64,000 bases of DNA. It comes from Sarocladium kiliense. Its lineage: Eukaryota; Ascomycota; Sordariomycetes; Hypocreales; Sarocladiaceae. The notes under the pieces are model-generated. The model was not told the origin of the DNA and did no database searches. It saw only the letters and a program-made list of their open reading frames with translations. Below are positions 31,168 to 42,883 of this stretch, one piece after another (the stretch's first letter is position 1; each line of letters opens with the position of its first letter). A program made the translations under genes and the position numbers. The stretch covers positions 1,054,001 through 1,118,000 of the forward strand of contig JAUZTG010000003.1 of assembly GCA_030734395.1 (NCBI GenBank). Direction: 5' to 3'.

Positions 31168-32801
31168 ATGTCTGCCGATCCAAAGCTCGAGACGAGCGAA
31201 CCGCCCGTGGCTTCCCTTCCGGAAGCGCCATATTCGGCTTTCAACAACTGGCAGAAACGCTGCATCGTCATTCTCATGGCTGCAGTTGGCTGTCTCGGCA
31301 CATTAAGCAGCTTCATCTACTTCCCAGCAATCCCAAAATTAGCCAACAGTCTCGACGTCTCAGTTGGCAACATCAACCTCACCATCACTGTATACCTCAT
31401 TGTTGCAGCGGTTGCGCCTACTATCGTCGCGAATTCCGCCGACACAATTGGGAGACGACCGACCGTTGTAGCTTGCCTTGGCATTTATCTCGGTGCAAAC
31501 ATCGGGTTGGCTTTGTCGCCCTCCTTTGCTGTTTTGATGTGCTGTCGCGTCATACAAGCTGCTGGAATATCAGGGACGTTTGCTGTCACGTTCGGTGTTC
31601 TTGGAGACCTATTCACGCCAATGGAAAGAGGGAACGTATCAGGCATCATGTCCTTTGTTCTAAACACTCCCCCAAGCTTTGGCCCTGTTCTTAGTGGATT
31701 GCTGATGCAACGCTGGGGTTGGCGATCTATCTTTTGGTTCCTCACAGCAACTTCAGCTTGTTTCTTGCTTATCATAGTCCTATGTCTTCCCGAGACTTCG
31801 AGGTCTGTAATCGGAAGCGGAAGCATGCGAGCGACTTATAGAGTCCATAGACCACTCTTCTCCGCTTTGCTTCCTGAGTATACAACAGACGAGCTTGAAT
31901 CCACGAACGCAACTGGTAATGAGAAGCCCGGGCGTATCAGCAATCCGAATCCGTTTAAGACTCTCATTATACTGCGGAACCCAGCATCGCTTCTTGTCAT
32001 CTGCGCAATGGCGATATATTATGCTATCTACTCTTCCCTTCAAGCCTCGCTCTCGAGCCTGTTGGGAAGCACATATAAAACCTCGAGCTTAGTCACGGGC
32101 TTAGCTTATCTCCCATTTGGCATCGGCTGCGGACTCGGAGCTGTTCTCTCAGGTGAGATCCCTCGAGGTGTACTAGTCCTCTTGTCTTAGGACCTTGGCT
32201 CTTTGATGTATTGTGTCGCGTAGCTTACCGTCGCCCAGGCAAGGTATTGGACATAGAGTACCGTCGAATAGCGGCCAAACTTCATTATCCATTGGATCGC
32301 GGAGTAAATCATGACTTATCCGCATTTCCAATCGAAAAGGCCCGTCTTGGGAGCTTGGTATATGCATTGTTGCCCTGCGCCCTCTGCATCACTGGTTACG
32401 GCTGGTCAATTCGATACGAACTAGTAAGTTTTCTGCACGAATTATAAAAATTCGAGCTAACTCTTTGTTCGAAGCACATTGCTGTTCCACTTACTTTGCA
32501 GTTCTTCATCGGTCTACCAGTGCAAGGCATATTCACAGCGATAGGCACACTGCTCGTAGATACGCACCCAGGTCAGCCGGCAACCGCACAAGCAGCTAAC
32601 AACTTCATCCGATGCGCCACTGCAGGCGCGGGACTAGCCATCCTCGAGCCAGCTATCACACAGCTGGGGCCCGGGTGGGCTTTTGTAGTTGCTGCTGGGA
32701 GCGGTCTCGTAGCCGCGGCGTTGCTGTTCTGGGTGAGGCATTCTGGCATGTCCTGGAGGGAGCGCTCTCAAAATCCCGAGTCCAACAACACCGAAGCATA
32801 G
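31168..32801 (+). CDS. MFS drug:H+ antiporter (DHA1 / QDR-like)
   Basis: Exons 31168-32152, 32239-32423 and 32502-32801 (489 aa; 1470 nt, phases agree; introns 86 and 78 bp). DHA1 transporters export small molecules, toxins or polyamines in exchange for protons. Seen: a cytosolic N-terminus; TM1 beginning CIVILMAAVGCLGTLSSFIY; the loop 2-3 motif A as NSADTIGRRPTVV; the helix 4 motif CRVIQAAGISGTFAV; the antiporter motif C region in FVLNTPPSFGPVLSGLL; a central loop of about 50 residues; and six further spans ending AFVVAAGSGLVAAALLFWV. The short tail ends NNTEA. The substrate is unknown. No biosynthetic genes lie next to it, so it is probably a stand-alone exporter. It reads as intact. Confidence 0.88.
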
Positions 32802-33157
32802 TGCGAGAATGGTGCACGTGAAAACCCTTCCGCAAAGGTTTTCTTGAAGGGAAGGGGCATTGGTCCATGCGATCTAGATTTCCGTAGCTGCTTGTTGACC
32901 TTGCTAAAAGACTCGTCTGGTGTTGCGGATCATTTGCAGACGTCACTCTGGCACTTCGCCTTGCACTCATACGTTAATATGTTGTCAACTATTGCTCGCA
33001 CGCTTGTACCACGAGTCAGTTGGTCTGGACTGTTCCTGGTTGAAAGTCTATTGACAATGCTATTGTGCCAGATTTAGAACAAGCACAACAACACGTTGCC
33101 CAGCGCGGGTAGAACGCGCCATGCCAATAGGCAACAAACGCAACAGATTCATGTAAA

Positions 33158-33173
33158 CCTAATACGTATTAGG
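33158..33173. repeat. Perfect 16-bp palindrome CCTAATACGTATTAGG
   Basis: The sequence equals its own reverse complement. It lies in the intergenic space 3' of the MFS gene, about 1 kb before the DUF3824 gene. Confidence 0.8.
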
Positions 33174-33274
33174 GACTTAATGTATGTATACTACCTACTT
33201 GGTGAGTTCTTTCTGCAGTAGGTATTTTGACATAAGCAACTGTATTTCGTGGTGCAGGGTAGTTGGACTCGGGT

Positions 33275-33301
33275 GGTACGTGGGTGCTTCACCCACGTAC
33301 C
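33275..33301. repeat. Perfect 12-bp inverted repeat with 3-nt loop
   Basis: Arms GGTACGTGGGTG (33275-33286) and CACCCACGTACC (33290-33301) are exact complements around CTT. It is followed by CTAAGGTACTTGG, which repeats part of the arm. It could be a hairpin or a dyad binding site. Confidence 0.8.
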
Positions 33302-34176
33302 TAAGGTACTTGGTTGGAAATGAGACAATGATGTAACCGCGGAATGGGAAGCTCAAGGTCCAAAATCATAGTTCACGCTCTGTCTTGGGCCTGGGCGATT
33401 AGGCGCTACGCGCTATTGACTAAGTTGTTATTGGCCTGGGGCGCCTTGGAAGTCACCGTGCGCACAACCGGACTAACAAAGGTACATCGATGACACTTAT
33501 GCAGCTTGCTCTTACAGGGCTGTTCCCTGTTTCGGTCCCGGTATCCTGCAAGTACCTCATCGCTCTTGTCAAAGTTTACTGTCATCTTCACCTGAGGACG
33601 GCTCCAGTCCCAGCCTCATCGCTGCCCAAACCTCCAAAGACGCTCTGGCACCAGCACAGCCTCTTACTCATTGAAAGAAGCCCAAGAAAGTCCCCGACGA
33701 AGAGATTTCTTCTCAAAAGGTATCTTCGGCTGCCTCACCTTCTCTCGGCTTTCTGCAGCTTCGTCCGACTATACCTGCAGCTCCAAGCCGCCGCAAACCT
33801 GGTCACCTGCAGACGCCTTGCTCCGCCCCTCACCCCTCCCCCGCCCCCTCCGTTGGCTCTGGTCCTTGCTCACACCACGCCGACATCACATAGAGGCTTC
33901 TCGCCTACTGCATGTGCCGCGTCATTACTTGTTCGACTTCATTTCAAATCTCGTCGGCTTGGAACACAGAGGACAGAACCCCAAGTGACATCAACTGATC
34001 GTTGGCGCTTGTGCCCCTGATATCGACACCAACTCGCAACGCCAACATACGCAGAGCCGACCGTTGGAACGGACCACCTCGCCGTTTAAATCTGTTCTTA
34101 TCGCTAGAAGCAACCACATACTACCCAGAATTTCGGAAGCAGCAGACGACGCCACTGGAAAGCCAGAAACACCTCA

Positions 34177-37100
34177 GTGATGGGTGAAGTTTACCGCGAG
34201 CGCGAAAGAGAGCGCTACCGTGACTACCGCGACGACGGCGATTCCGATGATGAGCGATATCGATCAACGACAGTCACACGATACAAAGTCCCCAAAGGAG
34301 ATCGCTATGAAAGAACCACGGAGCGTGTCTTGGACGTGGACGAAGGCGGCCGCTCCCATTACTCCAATAACCCTCGCGGCTCCGGTGACCTCTTAGACGT
34401 TGGAAGAGACCGTGGTTATGCTCCAGAACGTCCACGATCAGCATTTGAACCCTCAGCTTACGACCGCGATCGCTACTATGATCGCGAGGATCGTTCCCGT
34501 GTCAGCGCTTATGGCGGAAGCGGCTACCAGGACCGGGAGAGGGGGAGCGATTGGGACCGACGTGGGCGTGATGAAGAGGTCAGGGTTGAGAAGCGCACAG
34601 AAGAACGCTATGATGATGCGCACGGTCATGAGGTCGAACGTATCCGCAAAGAAACCGAGTACTACGCCCCTCAGGATACAGGAGGTGCTCCTATTGTGAT
34701 CCGCCAGCGAGCTGAGCCTCAGAAAATTATCGTTCAAGAGGCACCACCACCTGCACCACTGGTCCTTACCCGTGCTGCCCGCGACCGGGAGTACGAGGGT
34801 GAACGCCAGCTTGCTAGGCGAGAACGCGATCGTGATGATGAGTACTACTCCCGCTATGAACGACGAGAAGTCGGCCCTTACAGAGGTGATCCGCGAGACG
34901 ATGATCGGGCTTATGCCATGGCTCGGTACGATCGTGACCGCGATCGTGACCGTGATCGGGACCGCGATGATGAATATTATGTCCATCGTCGCAAAGTTGT
35001 GCGCCGAGACAGCTCAGCAAGTAGCGAAGGCCACAAGCGAGAACTTGCTGGTGGTGCCCTTGCAGGTGCTGGCATCACTGCTCTTCTGTCCAGCCGGAGA
35101 GATGCCGATGGTGATCTCCCTGCGAACCGCGGCAAGAAAGTCATCGCAGGCGCTGCCCTTGGTGCACTTGGAACGGAGGCTCTCAAGCGAGCCAGAAGTG
35201 CATATGGAGAGCGTCGTGGAGATCGCGACAGGTCTCCTGAAGATCACTCTCGCCTTAAGAAGGGGTTGGGAATTGCTGCTGTTGCCCTTGCAGCAGCCGG
35301 TGCCGCGCAGTACTACAAGGCGAACAAGGTCGATAAAGAGGAATCAAAACGAGGACGAAGCCGAAGCCGACGTCACAGCCACTACGACGACCATGACAGA
35401 AGCCTTTCTCGAGGTTACTACTCTCGGACACCATCTCGTTCTCCCACTCCACCCCGGTCCAAGAGCCGTCGCCGAAGCTTGTCTCGCGTTGCCACTGCGG
35501 TTCTTGGGACTGCCGCTGCTGCGGGCGTGGTGAAGAAGTTGAGGGACAGGTCCAAATCCAAGGCCCGTTCAGCCTCTCGTGGCGGTGGAAATGGCCGCAG
35601 CCGTTCTCGCAGCAAGTCCAGACTTCGCCGGGCTGCTGAGATTGGCGGCGTCGCAGCGACGGCTGGCATTGCCTCAAAGATGTGGAAGAACCACCGAGAC
35701 AAAAAGGCAGAGGAAAAGGAGCGCGAGCGCTCGCGATCTCGAGGATACCACAGCAGTGCGGACGAGAGTGACTACTACCGCGGAAGGAGAGGAGGTCGAG
35801 GCTACAGCCGCAGCCGCAGCAGAAGCAGGTCCCTGGCCAAATCCATTCGCTGTGATCTCGGCGCTGACCGTGACTTAGGTTTAGTTGAATACGGAGACAC
35901 GCCGCTCCCACCGAACCGCGGATACGAAGATGAGGCCGAAGAGCGGAGGCGCCGTCGCAGGCTCCGCGACAGGAGCCACTCCTCCTCTGCTTCTGAACCC
36001 GACAAGCGTAGCAAAAGCAGGTTGAGGAATATGGCTGCTGCCGGAGCCGCCGCCATCGGCGTGAAGGAACTCGTGAATCGCAAGGATGACGACCGTAGAT
36101 CTCGTGAAAGAGAAGAACGCGAACAGGAACGCATTAGACGTCGCTCACGGCGACGAAGCCGCGGTCGACGTAAGTACTGATCCCGGTCCCCTGTGGTATG
36201 ATGACTGACGATCCCTCAAGTTTACGATGACGACCTTCGCGATGACGATTACTTTAATGAACGTGACCGTCGCCCTGCTGAATCACCTCCTATGGCTTCT
36301 GGCGGCGCATACTACCACCCTCCGTACCCCGGCACTCCTGGGCCGGCCCCTCCTGCAGCGCCATATGCCCAATTCCCAAATCCCTCGCAGCCCAGCGTCA
36401 ATGACCCTCAGGCCTACTATCCCCAGGACTACATGGGCTATCCGCCCCCTGGACCTGCGCCTGGACCACCTCCGCCTGGACCTCCTGGTCCTCCAGGACC
36501 ACCGCCTCCAGGACCGCCGCCGCCGGGTGGGAACATCCCGCCAGCCTATGTGAGTGATAATACCCACGGAAGAAGCCGCAATGGAGACGGCAACGAGGGT
36601 GCGTCCGCATCGTGACTCGATTCTTGCGCGCGCTGTGTTATGCCAGAGAATTTCGCGCTGACTCCTCTTTTTGTCATAGCCTTAAACCAGCCAAGATCTG
36701 TGGATGGCCAGGGGCTACTGCGAGCTGAGCCGTCAGCGGCGTCGAAGTCTGTGACTTTTATTCCGCTATCGCCAAAAAGCTCACAGACGATGCAGAGGCA
36801 TCTCAGGTCCCAGATTGCGGTGGTGGAGAGCGACGTTGGGTCTGACGGGGACGAGCATGCGCGCAAAGAGGCAGAAAGGATGGCAGCTACAGCTACTCGA
36901 CCGCATATTCACCGACGCCGGTCTTCAGATCCAACTGCCAATCGCCCAGTCGTGAGACGAGGAAGGAACGGACGTTCGTCGTCGATGTCAGAGTCAGAAG
37001 AGGACATAGAAGAACTGCCCGATCGGTTCGACTCGGATGGAAGACCCATAGATGACCGTAACCCCGGTGATGGCCCACGATGGACAAGTCGGAGCGGTGA

Positions 37101-37338
37101 GTTCCAGCGTAGGCCAAGGAGACCGGGCGACTGGGATGTCAGAGGCGCGTGGCACGTTGGCGGCACGGATGACATTCAGGTTGATCGGTTGGCGAGAAGT
37201 TTCACGGAGGCACTAGATGGGAGAAGGAGCTGGCTGGGTGTCATAGGGGAGGCCCTTGGGGGTAGCGGATTGCTTGGACAGCCACAAGAGAGGAGAGGGT
37301 TGAGGGATGAAGAGGAGGATGGAAGGAGGCGGAGATGA
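34177..37338 (+). CDS. DUF3824-type Arg/Ser-rich low-complexity protein
   Basis: Exons 34177-36169, 36221-36598 and 36680-37338 (1009 aa; 3030 nt, phases agree). The second intron (81 bp) was set from donor GTGCGT, branch GCTGAC and a CTCCTCTTTTTGTCATAG acceptor. It joins an otherwise orphan 3' open frame whose content (SVTFIPLSPKSSQTMQRHL and EELPDRFDSDGRPI) matches the C-terminus of this protein type. Seen: a charged N-terminus dense in RERERYRDYRDD-like repeats; Ala/Gly-rich blocks with GALGTEALKRARS; SRSRSRRR repeats reminiscent of SR proteins; and a Pro/Gly-rich segment in exon 2 (GPPGPPGPPPPGPPPPGG). It is predicted mostly disordered. The function is unknown. RS-rich composition could suggest nuclear/RNA association, but the small Ala-rich modules could also be amphipathic or membrane-active. 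Confidence 0.8.
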
Positions 37339-37595
37339 AGGCTTATGGATCGAGGTTATAGGAAGATGCACATGGCTTTTTGGATTGGATCGAATTCGAC
37401 TGGGTGGAATGGCTTGGGAAGCTGGTTGATGATGATATGAAACCGACGTATTTACGGCCGATATAGACTCAGATTTTCCTGGAGCTCTTACTAATGAAGA
37501 TACGCATCATTTTTCTTGAAACCGCAGGTCGCTGAGTTCTTTATGATTGGTGTCAACGTAGAAATGCTCGTCTATATTCTCATCATGTGTCTCTC

Positions 37596-38978
37596 TCATA
37601 ACTCATCCTTCCCACCTTGTGCGCCCTCAACCGGCCTCCCACTGTCCTTCTGCAGGTCCACGCCGACCTTACCCCTCCACTTCTCAAACAGATCCCAGAA
37701 CTCCTGCTCCATGCCCTTTTCCATCTGATCAGGCAGGACGACCTGATACGTAACATACAAGTTCCCGAACTCGTGCTTGTGGTACACGCTCTCGCCGTCT
37801 TCGTGCCATACTGGCATTCCCTCACCGACGACGGTTTCAACTTGACCGTTCTGGACGACGGAGCCGCGGGGACGAGAAAGTTGGACGACGTGTGAGTCGA
37901 GGTGGGTGAGGTTGCGTGACCAGCCGCCCATCCAGGCTTCGCGCAGGGAGAGGACTTCGGTCCAGTACAGGTCGTTGTCTTTGCGACGGAAGAAGACACC
38001 ATCCACGCGATCTGGGTTATTCTCCTCCAATGACGGGGCCTTCTCACCAAGGATGACAAACAGGTCGCCAGCAACCCAATCCGGACTCTCATGTGCCTCG
38101 TTATCAAACACAACGCGAGAGTCCCGGGGTGCACCACGCTCGATGTTGAGGTTCACAGTCGTAGCCTTCATCTCGACACGAGAACCGCCACACGTGCGAC
38201 ACTTATGCTTGATAGTCTGGCCGCGACCACCACAGGCGTCGCAACGGACCTGGCTCTGAGTGAACATGCCCGGACCAAGCTGCTGACGAACCGTGCGGAT
38301 ACCATGACCACCGCAAGCATCGCAACGATCGACCTGCCCATCTTCGCTACCAGTTCCCTCACAAGCTTCACAGATATGCTGCTTCTCCCACTGAAACTCT
38401 GTGCTCGCTCCGTTGTAGAAGTCGCGAAGGGCGATCTCCACACGTAGCTCAACGGAGCGGCCGCGTGGTTCGCCAGATGATCGACCGGTGTGGCCGTGGC
38501 CGCCGAAGAAGCGAGAGAAGAGGTCAAAGGGGTCGTGGCCGCCGCCGCCACCGCGGCCGTTTTGGTGGTTCTTTACTCCATCGTGGCCATAACGGTCGTA
38601 GATCTGGCGAGTTTCGGCGTCGGAGAGGACTTCGTAGGCTTCGGAGACTTCGACGAACTTGCCGTGGGCAGTCTCATCACCTCTGTTGGGAAGCGCAGTG
38701 TTAGAACTGTGTATGAGCGGTGGGCTGTTGGGAAGCAAAAGAATGGGTGATACGTACGGATTCTTGTCTGGGTGAAACTTCTTGGACAGCTTGCGGTAGG
38801 CAGACTTGAGCTCCTTGTCCGTTGCTTTCTTGTTCACACCAAGAACCTGTATAGATGATTAGAGGAGGACTTGGAAAGCCTTGCAATGCTCACGTACTTT
38901 GTAGTAATCCTCGGCGCAAAGCACCAGCTGGGCGAGTAGCACAACGAGAAGAAACGTGGCAGCCCCACGGAGGAACAT
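37596..38978 (-). CDS. SCJ1: ER-lumenal DnaJ/Hsp40 co-chaperone SCJ1 (ERdj3-like)
   Basis: Exons on the minus strand are 38978-38898, 38846-38758 and 38682-37596 (418 aa; 1257 nt, phases agree). Scj1 stimulates the ER Hsp70 Kar2/BiP in folding and ER-associated degradation. Seen: a signal peptide (FLRGAATFLLVVLLAQLVLC); a J domain with YYKVLGVNKKATDKELKSAY and the HPD tripeptide in KFHPDKNP; a Gly/Phe-rich linker (RGGGGGHDPFDLFSRFFGG); four zinc motifs of the CxxCxGxG type (CEACEGTG, CDACGGHG, CDACGGRG, CRTCGG); two substrate-binding domains; and the C-terminal ER-retention signal KDEL. The full type I DnaJ architecture with signal and KDEL makes the assignment firm. Transcribed divergently from the PRP2-type helicase gene. 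Confidence 0.96.
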
Positions 38979-39664
38979 GGCGATAACGGATGAGCCCGTG
39001 CAGGACTCAAGCTATCTGGCTAAAAGAATGAATGTGAAAAGGAAAATACACTCAGCGGACAAGGGTCGCCATGGATATCTGGAAAAGAATGCGACTCAAG
39101 GTGAAGGGGCACAAAGGAGTATTGGGGATGGAGGGATGGATGGACATGGACATGGACAGCATTTACATTGTAGGCTCAGGTCTCGCCGCGACTTAACTTG
39201 AACGTGTCAGGAACGGAGCTTGGGCCAAATCTGGGCTTATCTCTTATCGGGTAGGCGACCCCGGCTGCTTGATAAGGTGAGCGGACATGAAGAGAGGTAC
39301 CTATGGCCTGTTCTGAAAAAGGAATCATGTCTGCAAGCCATATAGGAGGAAGCTGACCACACAAGTTGCAGTTATTTTCATCTATACTAGGATATCATCA
39401 GAGTAATGGACACTTGATGAGGAAAATGTTGCGCATGGCAGTACCCTGCTGTTCTACATGAGCGGCTCCTGATCGATGATTGGCTCTGGCAGCTCTTTAG
39501 TGGGGTTCAATGATGCCTGTGCCGATGCTGGAGGCCATCACTCTTATTTCTTCCCTCTGGTGCAGATCATTTGCGACAACAGCTGTCCCAGCCGAACCAG
39601 TTTTCCAGGAGCAAACAACCAGACTCCATTGGGACAGCGGCTTGTTCGCTCATACCTCGTCACC
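38979..39664. promoter_or_regulatory. Divergent promoter between SCJ1 and the PRP2-type helicase
   Basis: A 686-bp shared upstream region. No coding frame with support. The helicase frame is open from 39476, but the conserved start MSSKKYAF is at 39665. An ACGTGTC box near 39212 could be an unfolded-protein-response-like site, but a single short motif is weak evidence. Confidence 0.45.
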
Positions 39665-42600
39665 ATGAGCTCCAAAAAGTACGCCTTCCTTCCCATGGAG
39701 GATGACGAGGTGGGCCCTCAGAAGGTCGCAAAGGAAAAGAAGCACAAGTCGCGCCGTGACCGCGATCGTGACCGAGATCGACCCAGAGACCGAGACCGAG
39801 ACCGAGACCGCGAACGAGACTCCAAATCATCCAGTCGTCCTTCCAGATCACATCGTGACCGAAGCCGTTCTCGCTCCCCTGCCACGAAGCAGTATCGCAA
39901 ATCGAGAGCAACGCAAGACTTCGACGACCGCTGGGCTGACGAGGAGCCGCCCTCAGATGAGCCCATGGAAGAGGAGGAAGAACCAGAATTTGAGGAGTCA
40001 GCAAAGAAGCGAGTCAAAGTCAGCCATGACGATGGAAAGGACGAAAAAGACGAGGACCTCTCAGACGGCGCGAAGGAGGAGCGAGAGCGGCAGCGAGACA
40101 TCGAAGAACGAGAGGCTTTCGCTAAACGACTGAAGGAGAAGGATGACGGCAGGTCAAAGAAGTACGGTCGTGATGGCGAGGCTTCACAGCGGCGGAAGTT
40201 GGGCGACGATGCTGCAGCTCGCGAGGCTGCTCTGCCAGATCTCCGAGAGAGGTCAAGACGAGAGTACAGAGGCAAGCGTGAGGCCGAACAACTCGCGCTC
40301 TTGAGGAGGCAGGTCGCTGCCGAAACAGCTGAGCTTCAAAGTGGTGCACGACTGTCTGAAAAGGAGAAAGCCATCTTCGCAGAGAACAGGGAGAAGCTAC
40401 GACTTGCTGAGGAGAGGCTCAAGATCGACACACACCGAGACGGCTACGTCATGCCAGAGGACTACATCACCGAGAAGGGCAAGCTGGACCGCAAGAAGAA
40501 AGAGGAGGCGCTTTATAAGCGATATGTCGAAAAGGACGAGTACGGTCAGGAGAAGTTCGTCACGGAGCATGAGGAGTGGGAAAGGGAACAGGCCGCCAAA
40601 GCCAAGGCTCAGATTCAACGCACCGAGCTTGAGAACGACAATTACGACTACGTCCTCGATGACGAGCAGTATATCCAGTGGAACCTGGACTCGCGCATGG
40701 CGGGCGAAGGCAAGGGATTGACAAAGGAACAGCAATTCCTTGAGGCGCAGATCGATGCTGCTGAGAAGCGGGCTATGAGTATGCAGGAGACCCGGAACAG
40801 CCTCCCCATCTACCAATACCGCGACCAGTTCCTGGCTGCCTTGGAAGATCATCAGATTTTGGTTATCGTTGGTGAGACAGGCAGTGGAAAGACGACACAA
40901 CTCCCACAGTATCTTCACGAAGCGGGGTACACGAAGAACGGCATGAAGGTTGGATGTACTCAGCCTCGAAGAGTTGCTGCCATGAGTGTTGCTGCTCGTG
41001 TAGCAGACGAAGTCGGTGTAAAGGTCGGCCAAGAGGTTGGATACTCTATTCGATTCGAAGACAACACCAGCGACAAGACGATACTTAAGTACATGACAGA
41101 CGGCATGTTACTTCGAGAGTTCATGACGGAGCCTGATCTGGCAGGATACTCAGCCCTGATGATTGACGAGGCGCACGAAAGAACGGTGCATACTGATATC
41201 TTGCTGGCACTCATCAAGGATCTCGCCCGGGAGCGGAAGGATCTGAAGCTTCTCATTTCCTCCGCCACTATGAACGCTGACAAGTTCGCCAAATACTTCG
41301 ACGATGCACCTATCTTCAACATTCCTGGACGTCGGTACCCCGTCGACATTTACTACACCCCCGCCCCCGAGGCCAATTACCTGGCTGCCGCCATTACGAC
41401 AACGTTCCAGATTCACACTACACAACCCAAGGGCGATATTTTGATCTTTTTGACCGGTCAAGATGAGATCGAGGCAGCCGAAATGGAAATCTCAGAGACA
41501 GCGAAGAAGCTGGGGAGTCGCATCAAAGAGCTTGTCATTTGCCCAATCTATGCCAACTTGCCGTCCGAGCTGCAATCCAAGATCTTCGAACCGACGCCAG
41601 AGGGTGCGCGCAAGGTCGTCCTCGCTACGAACATTGCCGAGACAAGTCTGACAATCGATGGTATTGTCTATGTCATTGATCCCGGCTACGTCAAGGAAAA
41701 CGTCTACAACCCCGCAACAGGCATGTCCAACCTGGTTGTAGTACCGTGTTCCCGAGCTTCAGCGAACCAGCGCAGTGGTCGTGCTGGACGTGTTGGACCA
41801 GGCAAATGCTTCCGACTGTACACGAAGTTTGCATACATGAACGAGATGGACGAGTCGACTACCCCAGAAATCCAGCGCACAAACCTGAATGGCGTGGTGC
41901 TGCAACTCAAGTCGTTGGGTATCAATGAACTCCTTGACTTCGAGTTCATGGACCCTCCACCGATGGAGGCGCTCATTGGCGCTTTGAACCAGCTCTTTGC
42001 CTTGCAAGGCCTGAACCACAAGGGCGAGCTGACGAAGCTAGGAAGACAGATGGCTGAATTTCCTACTGATCCTATGCTGGCCAAAGCTGTTCTGGCTGCC
42101 GACAAGGAGGGCTGCGTTGAAGAGGTCTTGTCCATAGTCTCAATGCTCGGTGAAGCGTCTGCGCTTTTCTTCCGGCCGAAGGACAAGAAGATTCATGCCG
42201 ACAGTGCTCGCAACCGTTTCACTGTGAAGGATGGCGGAGATCACCTTACACTTCTCAATGTGTGGAATCAATGGGTCGACAGCGACTACTCCCCAGTCTG
42301 GTCTCGCGAGAACTTCCTCCAACAACGCTCCCTCACACGTGCCCGTGACGTCCGCGACCAACTCGCTAAACTCTGCGAACGAGTGGAGGTCGCGCCGTCC
42401 ACCTGCGGCGCCTCCAACCTCCCACCCATCAAGCGCGCCATCACAGCAGGCTTCTTCCCCAACGCAGCTCGCCTCCAGAAGAGCGGCGATGCCTATCGAA
42501 CAGTCAAGAACAACACGACTGTATGGATCCATCCGAGCAGTGTGTTGATGGCTGTGGACCCGCCGGAGAAGATGGTGGTGTATTTCGAGCTGGTGCAGAC

Positions 42601-42727
42601 TACGAAGGAGTATATGAGAAGTGTGATGCCGATTGAGGCGAGATGGTTGGCGGAGTTGGCGCCGCACTTCCATAAGAAGAAGGATATTGAGGGGATGGAG
42701 GAGAAGAAGATGCCGAAGCAGCGGTGA
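39665..42727 (+). CDS. PRP2: Spliceosomal DEAH-box ATPase PRP2 / DHX16
   Basis: A single exon of 1020 aa from ATG 39665 (CACCATGAGC context). Prp2 remodels the activated spliceosome before the first transesterification. Seen: a charged N-terminal arm of about 380 residues with RDRD repeats (RRDRDRDRDRPRDRDRDR) and helical KEKAIFAENREKLRLAEERL; motif I GETGSGKTTQ (about residue 402); CTQPRRVAAMSVAARVADE; the DEAH box in MIDEAHERTVHTD (about residue 500); motif III ISSATMN; TNIAETSLTIDGIVYVIDPG; motif VI QRSGRAGRVGPGKCFRLY; then winged-helix, ratchet and OB-fold domains ending in a charged tail. Order and spacing match DHX16/Prp2 more than Prp16, Prp22 or Prp43 because of the long acidic/basic arm and the DYVLDDEQYIQW motif before the helicase core. 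No introns. Confidence 0.92.
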   Translation: MSSKKYAFLPMEDDEVGPQKVAKEKKHKSRRDRDRDRDRPRDRDRDRDRERDSKSSSRPSRSHRDRSRSRSPATKQYRKSRATQDFDDRWADEEPPSDEPMEEEEEPEFEESAKKRVKVSHDDGKDEKDEDLSDGAKEERERQRDIEEREAFAKRLKEKDDGRSKKYGRDGEASQRRKLGDDAAAREAALPDLRERSRREYRGKREAEQLALLRRQVAAETAELQSGARLSEKEKAIFAENREKLRLAEERLKIDTHRDGYVMPEDYITEKGKLDRKKKEEALYKRYVEKDEYGQEKFVTEHEEWEREQAAKAKAQIQRTELENDNYDYVLDDEQYIQWNLDSRMAGEGKGLTKEQQFLEAQIDAAEKRAMSMQETRNSLPIYQYRDQFLAALEDHQILVIVGETGSGKTTQLPQYLHEAGYTKNGMKVGCTQPRRVAAMSVAARVADEVGVKVGQEVGYSIRFEDNTSDKTILKYMTDGMLLREFMTEPDLAGYSALMIDEAHERTVHTDILLALIKDLARERKDLKLLISSATMNADKFAKYFDDAPIFNIPGRRYPVDIYYTPAPEANYLAAAITTTFQIHTTQPKGDILIFLTGQDEIEAAEMEISETAKKLGSRIKELVICPIYANLPSELQSKIFEPTPEGARKVVLATNIAETSLTIDGIVYVIDPGYVKENVYNPATGMSNLVVVPCSRASANQRSGRAGRVGPGKCFRLYTKFAYMNEMDESTTPEIQRTNLNGVVLQLKSLGINELLDFEFMDPPPMEALIGALNQLFALQGLNHKGELTKLGRQMAEFPTDPMLAKAVLAADKEGCVEEVLSIVSMLGEASALFFRPKDKKIHADSARNRFTVKDGGDHLTLLNVWNQWVDSDYSPVWSRENFLQQRSLTRARDVRDQLAKLCERVEVAPSTCGASNLPPIKRAITAGFFPNAARLQKSGDAYRTVKNNTTVWIHPSSVLMAVDPPEKMVVYFELVQTTKEYMRSVMPIEARWLAELAPHFHKKKDIEGMEEKKMPKQR

Positions 42728-42883
42728 TAGTTAATTCGGTTAGATCTCCACAATATATTCAAAATGAAAGCGAGCAGCTATCTCTATATACGCCTTTAGG
42801 CTTAGGTATTATGTGAACTGAAGGAATAAAAAAAAGCATTTTCTTCCCACGACACAGGCAAACTTGAAACCAGCTCTGGCTCA

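Larger units (their letters stand above)
32802..34176. other. 1.4-kb intergenic region with two perfect palindromes
   Basis: No gene supported; open frames 33490-34020 and 33671-33988 are CT-rich leader sequence of the next gene. The 33150-33310 stretch holds a 16-bp palindrome, a 27-bp hairpin and several GGTA/TACC motifs (separate entries). Confidence 0.5.

Noticed and set aside
34453..34986. Long antisense frames in the DUF3824 gene (also 35255-35911)
   Set aside because: They are a by-product of the repetitive Arg/Asp/Ser codons on the coding strand.
36550..36690. Alternative 141-bp intron in the DUF3824 gene (donor GTGAGT, acceptor AACCAG)
   Set aside because: Frame-compatible, but the 81-bp option has a branch point and polypyrimidine tract directly before its acceptor.
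39718..40275. 185-codon antisense frame with SRSRSR runs
   Set aside because: It is the reverse of the RD/RE repeat region of the PRP2-type gene.
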